DNA of 62,303 nucleotides from an uncultured Bacteroidales bacterium. Lineage in GTDB: Bacteria; Bacteroidota; Bacteroidia; Bacteroidales; UBA932. Shown here piece after piece: positions 60,061-62,303 of the stretch; position 1 is the first letter of the stretch, and each line of letters begins with the position of its first letter. The DNA lies in assembly GCA_900316675.1 (NCBI GenBank), contig ONDR01000012.1:1-62303 (forward strand), read 5' to 3'. Under the pieces are notes generated by a model, which was not told the DNA's origin, ran no database searches, and was given only the letters and a program-made list of their open reading frames with translations. The position numbers were made by a program, and so were the translations under genes.

Positions 60061-61242
60061 TTATTTAATTTTTTCATATTCCAGAGCGGCCCAGATAAGG
60101 GGTCCGATTCCCTTAGGATCATTGTCACGAATCCGCTCATGGATATAATAGTCGTAGTCACCGCTACGGTTATCCTTACCGCCGAGACCGGCAACCTCAC
60201 AGCAATCACGCAGAGTTACAAGACCGTCCTCCGACTCTGTCACAAAAGTCTTAAGCATCTGATTATAAGCAGCTTTTGCCGCATCAAGATCATCCAGCAG
60301 GCCAAGGCGCACACCCTTCAGACGGGAATAGGCAAACATTGCATTACACGTAGCTTCAAGATAATTGCCCTCACGGCCCGGCTGGTCCAGAACCTGATAC
60401 CACAGCCCGGTTTCGGGATCCGCATACTGCGGCAGAACCTGCCATAGCCTGATAAAGAGGCCGGAGAGAGCGGCTTTATCGTTGCCGGAAGGCAGGATTT
60501 CAATCACATCTGCAAGAGCCATCATATACCAACCCATAGCACGGCCCCAGGCATGAGCACTCTGGCCGGTCTCCGGATTGCACCAGAACATCTGGTGCGA
60601 AGAATCCCACGCGTGGCGAAGCAGGCCGGTCGCAGGGTCGAAGGTGTACTGATATACCGTTATGAAGTGATTTGCGATGTCCTGATAATTCTTTACCTTA
60701 TGAGCGGGATCTTCCACATAACGTCTGGTGTATTCTGCATAGAAAGGCTGGGCCATGTAAAGGCCGTCAAGCCACATCTGGTCAGGGTATATCTTCTTGT
60801 GCCAGAAACCGCCTTCCTGTGTACGGGGCTGGTCCAATATCTGGCTGTAAAGGCTGTCCATAGCTGCCTTGTATTTAGCTTTGCCGGTGAGGTCGTAAAG
60901 CTGGAACAAGGTACGCCCGGGGCAGATATGGTCCGTAGAAAAGTTGCTTTTCTTATACTTGTAAATGATGCCGGTGGAATCGATGATGGCGTCGTACCAA
61001 GCATCGGCATAATCCAAAATGTCCTTCCGTGAATCGGGGGCGACGGCATATACATCCACAAAGGACTTGAGTTCAAGTCCGGTAGTATAATTCCACTTTA
61101 GTTTACCCTCAAGGCCGTCAAGGTATGTTGCATCCTGGCAACGGGCCATTTCTGAACGGACCACCTTAAGTGAAAGAGGATCCTGTGCGGCACAAGAAAC
61201 CAGAAGTGCCAGCGACATAAGGCTTATAATATACTTTCTCAT
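60061..61242 (-). CDS. GH105 unsaturated glucuronyl/rhamnogalacturonyl hydrolase
   Basis: This is a 393-residue lipoprotein (lipobox ALLVSCAAQ) with the (alpha/alpha)6 fold of GH105. It removes the unsaturated uronic acid left by pectin or rhamnogalacturonan lyases by hydration. The catalytic Asp is in PDQMWLDGLYMAQPF, and other family segments are FSTDHICPGRTLFQLY and SAHAWGRAMGWYMMAL. It feeds KduI and KduD. Its start overlaps the upstream esterase stop by four bases (ATGA). Confidence 0.93.
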   Translation of the reverse strand: MRKYIISLMSLALLVSCAAQDPLSLKVVRSEMARCQDATYLDGLEGKLKWNYTTGLELKSFVDVYAVAPDSRKDILDYADAWYDAIIDSTGIIYKYKKSNFSTDHICPGRTLFQLYDLTGKAKYKAAMDSLYSQILDQPRTQEGGFWHKKIYPDQMWLDGLYMAQPFYAEYTRRYVEDPAHKVKNYQDIANHFITVYQYTFDPATGLLRHAWDSSHQMFWCNPETGQSAHAWGRAMGWYMMALADVIEILPSGNDKAALSGLFIRLWQVLPQYADPETGLWYQVLDQPGREGNYLEATCNAMFAYSRLKGVRLGLLDDLDAAKAAYNQMLKTFVTESEDGLVTLRDCCEVAGLGGKDNRSGDYDYYIHERIRDNDPKGIGPLIWAALEYEKIK

Positions 61243-62303
61243 TTATTATCGTATGGATTCCAGACGATGCCGTCCTGTTTCTGATACATAACCTTTTCAA
61301 ACGAATACTCGGCAGCCTGCTCTGCAGTAAGCTGCTTACTCCATTCAACCCTGGGGCCGCGGGCACCGGGGCCTTTAGAGCCGTATTCTGCGTAGTAAGA
61401 ATTAGCCTTGGTGTCAGGCTTGCCGGGTTTTTCCCAGTCGTGCCAGCCGGCCGGAAGAATGTGCTCACCAAGCTCGCAGTCGATGAATACCGTTTTGGCA
61501 TAAGCGCCCCAGGGTCTGCCAAGGTAGCACTTGGTAACCCCGGGTGCCGCTGTAAGCTTACAATTTTTGAAGACGTAGCCATAAGGCTGACCCTCAAAAG
61601 TAGAAGCTGCCGTCACATAGCTGTTCTTCTTTGAATGAAGTTCGCAATTCTCAAAATAAGCTATGCTCGGACCAAAAATAAAGTCCGTAGTTCCCTCTAT
61701 ATAACAATTAAGATAATAGTTTCGCTTTACGCCACCGTCCTTTCCGTACCTTCCGTAGGTATAAAGGGTGTCCTGATTACCAATAAAGCGGCAACGGTTG
61801 AAGAACAGGAAATCTCCGTCAGTGAAAACTGCAACGGCCTGACCTATCTCCTTGCCTTCGCCGGAAGTATTCTCAAAAGTGATATCCTCAAAGGTGATAT
61901 AACTAGCATGAATGTAAACGGATGCGCTGCCGGATGTGCCCATTTCATAGCCGAGTCCGGGCCAGAGCTTTTTGGCATACTTGTCATATGTGATGACGGT
62001 CTGGCCATAGCGGGCGCCGGTAATATGAAGGCGGAACTTTGAATGAGGGATAATCACCTTCTCTTTGTACACCCCGGCGTTGATATGAACGCTGGTAATA
62101 TGCCCGTGGCTGTAGTCTGGGCAGGCATTGATAGCCTCCTGCACCGTCATATAATCCCCGTGACCAGTAGCATCAGCTACTATATGATATCTAATGAGGT
62201 GGGCCGATATTTCCGGAATCTGTACCTTGATTGACTCGCATACAAGTTCCGTTACCCTGCGGGCGCCTGCAGCTACAGTATGGGTATTGTCATCCTTACC
62301 GGT
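61239..62303 (-). CDS. CE12-CE8 bimodular pectin esterase, 5' end outside window
   Basis: The frame is open to the window edge with no start needed inside, so this is the C-terminal ~354 residues of a longer protein. The last ~300 residues are a CE8 pectin methylesterase beta-helix: GQAVAVFTD, NQDTLYTYG, TTDFIFG (catalytic Asp) and YLGRPWG (Arg). The ~45 residues before it (DNTHTVAAGARRVTELVCESI, then an IPEISAHL segment) look like the end of an SGNH esterase, with DNTH as the Asp-x-x-His block, as in CE12 rhamnogalacturonan acetylesterases. It therefore appears to remove both acetyl and methyl groups before the PL1 lyase acts. Confidence 0.9.
   Translation of the reverse strand, partial: TGKDDNTHTVAAGARRVTELVCESIKVQIPEISAHLIRYHIVADATGHGDYMTVQEAINACPDYSHGHITSVHINAGVYKEKVIIPHSKFRLHITGARYGQTVITYDKYAKKLWPGLGYEMGTSGSASVYIHASYITFEDITFENTSGEGKEIGQAVAVFTDGDFLFFNRCRFIGNQDTLYTYGRYGKDGGVKRNYYLNCYIEGTTDFIFGPSIAYFENCELHSKKNSYVTAASTFEGQPYGYVFKNCKLTAAPGVTKCYLGRPWGAYAKTVFIDCELGEHILPAGWHDWEKPGKPDTKANSYYAEYGSKGPGARGPRVEWSKQLTAEQAAEYSFEKVMYQKQDGIVWNPYDNK

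Overview
The window looks like chromosomal DNA of a gut-type Bacteroidales bacterium. The main evidence is a SusC/SusD pair, Bacteroidetes-style promoters (TAnnTTTG at -7, sometimes TTTG about 19-20 bases upstream), a short ~286-residue RpoD, many exported lipoproteins, and an S46 dipeptidyl peptidase. Gene density is high, with many 1-4 base start/stop overlaps. The sequence is one contiguous piece with no insertion sequence, phage or CRISPR array seen.

Left end (1-427): a non-coding, strongly structured stretch with three inverted repeats and a 139-base GC-rich long hairpin. It is followed by a leftward housekeeping group htrA -> rpoD -> argS -> acyltransferase (428-5730). Rightward from 5857 come dnaN, a DEDDh exonuclease and an unknown gene. 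Then come a metal/cobalamin-type binding lipoprotein, a small unknown gene, an HI0933-type flavoprotein, tRNA-Thr(CGT), a FadL-type porin, an AraC regulator with a membrane-anchored metallophosphoesterase, and a cysteine desulfidase. A leftward pair of an AMP-forming acyl ligase and an ATP-grasp protein ends at 16308.

Middle (19278-31368): a tightly coupled rightward five-gene operon encodes a TlpA-like lipoprotein, an MsrA-fRMsr fusion, an exported GH78 rhamnosidase fused to a class-I-amidotransferase-like gamma-glutamyl hydrolase (peptidase C26), GltS, and a YihY-type membrane protein. Facing it is a leftward operon of a Tat-exported D-aminoacylase-like amidohydrolase, an SGNH hydrolase and a DPP11-like peptidase. 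I infer that this region is about releasing and importing glutamate or acidic amino acids. The GH78-C26 fusion beside GltS is the most unusual thing in the window.

31418-37672: a leftward amino-acid operon metY-metX-thrA-asd, with a divergent Lrp/AsnC regulator.

37669-62303: an apparently complete pectin/galacturonate system. The long leftward polysaccharide utilization operon (right to left) is CE12-CE8 esterase (5' end outside the window), GH105, PL1 pectate lyase, SusC, SusD, a giant 1720-residue beta-helix repeat lipoprotein, UxaC, UxaA, UxaB and an MFS uronate permease. It meets kduD-kduI-DUF4861 at a bidirectional terminator. The divergent kdgK-eda and kduD-kduI units share a palindromic, LacI-like operator. 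Saturated galacturonate (UxaC/UxaB/UxaA) and unsaturated uronate (GH105, KduI/KduD) both lead to KDG, which KdgK and Eda split to pyruvate and glyceraldehyde 3-phosphate. No regulator gene for this pectin system lies in the window.
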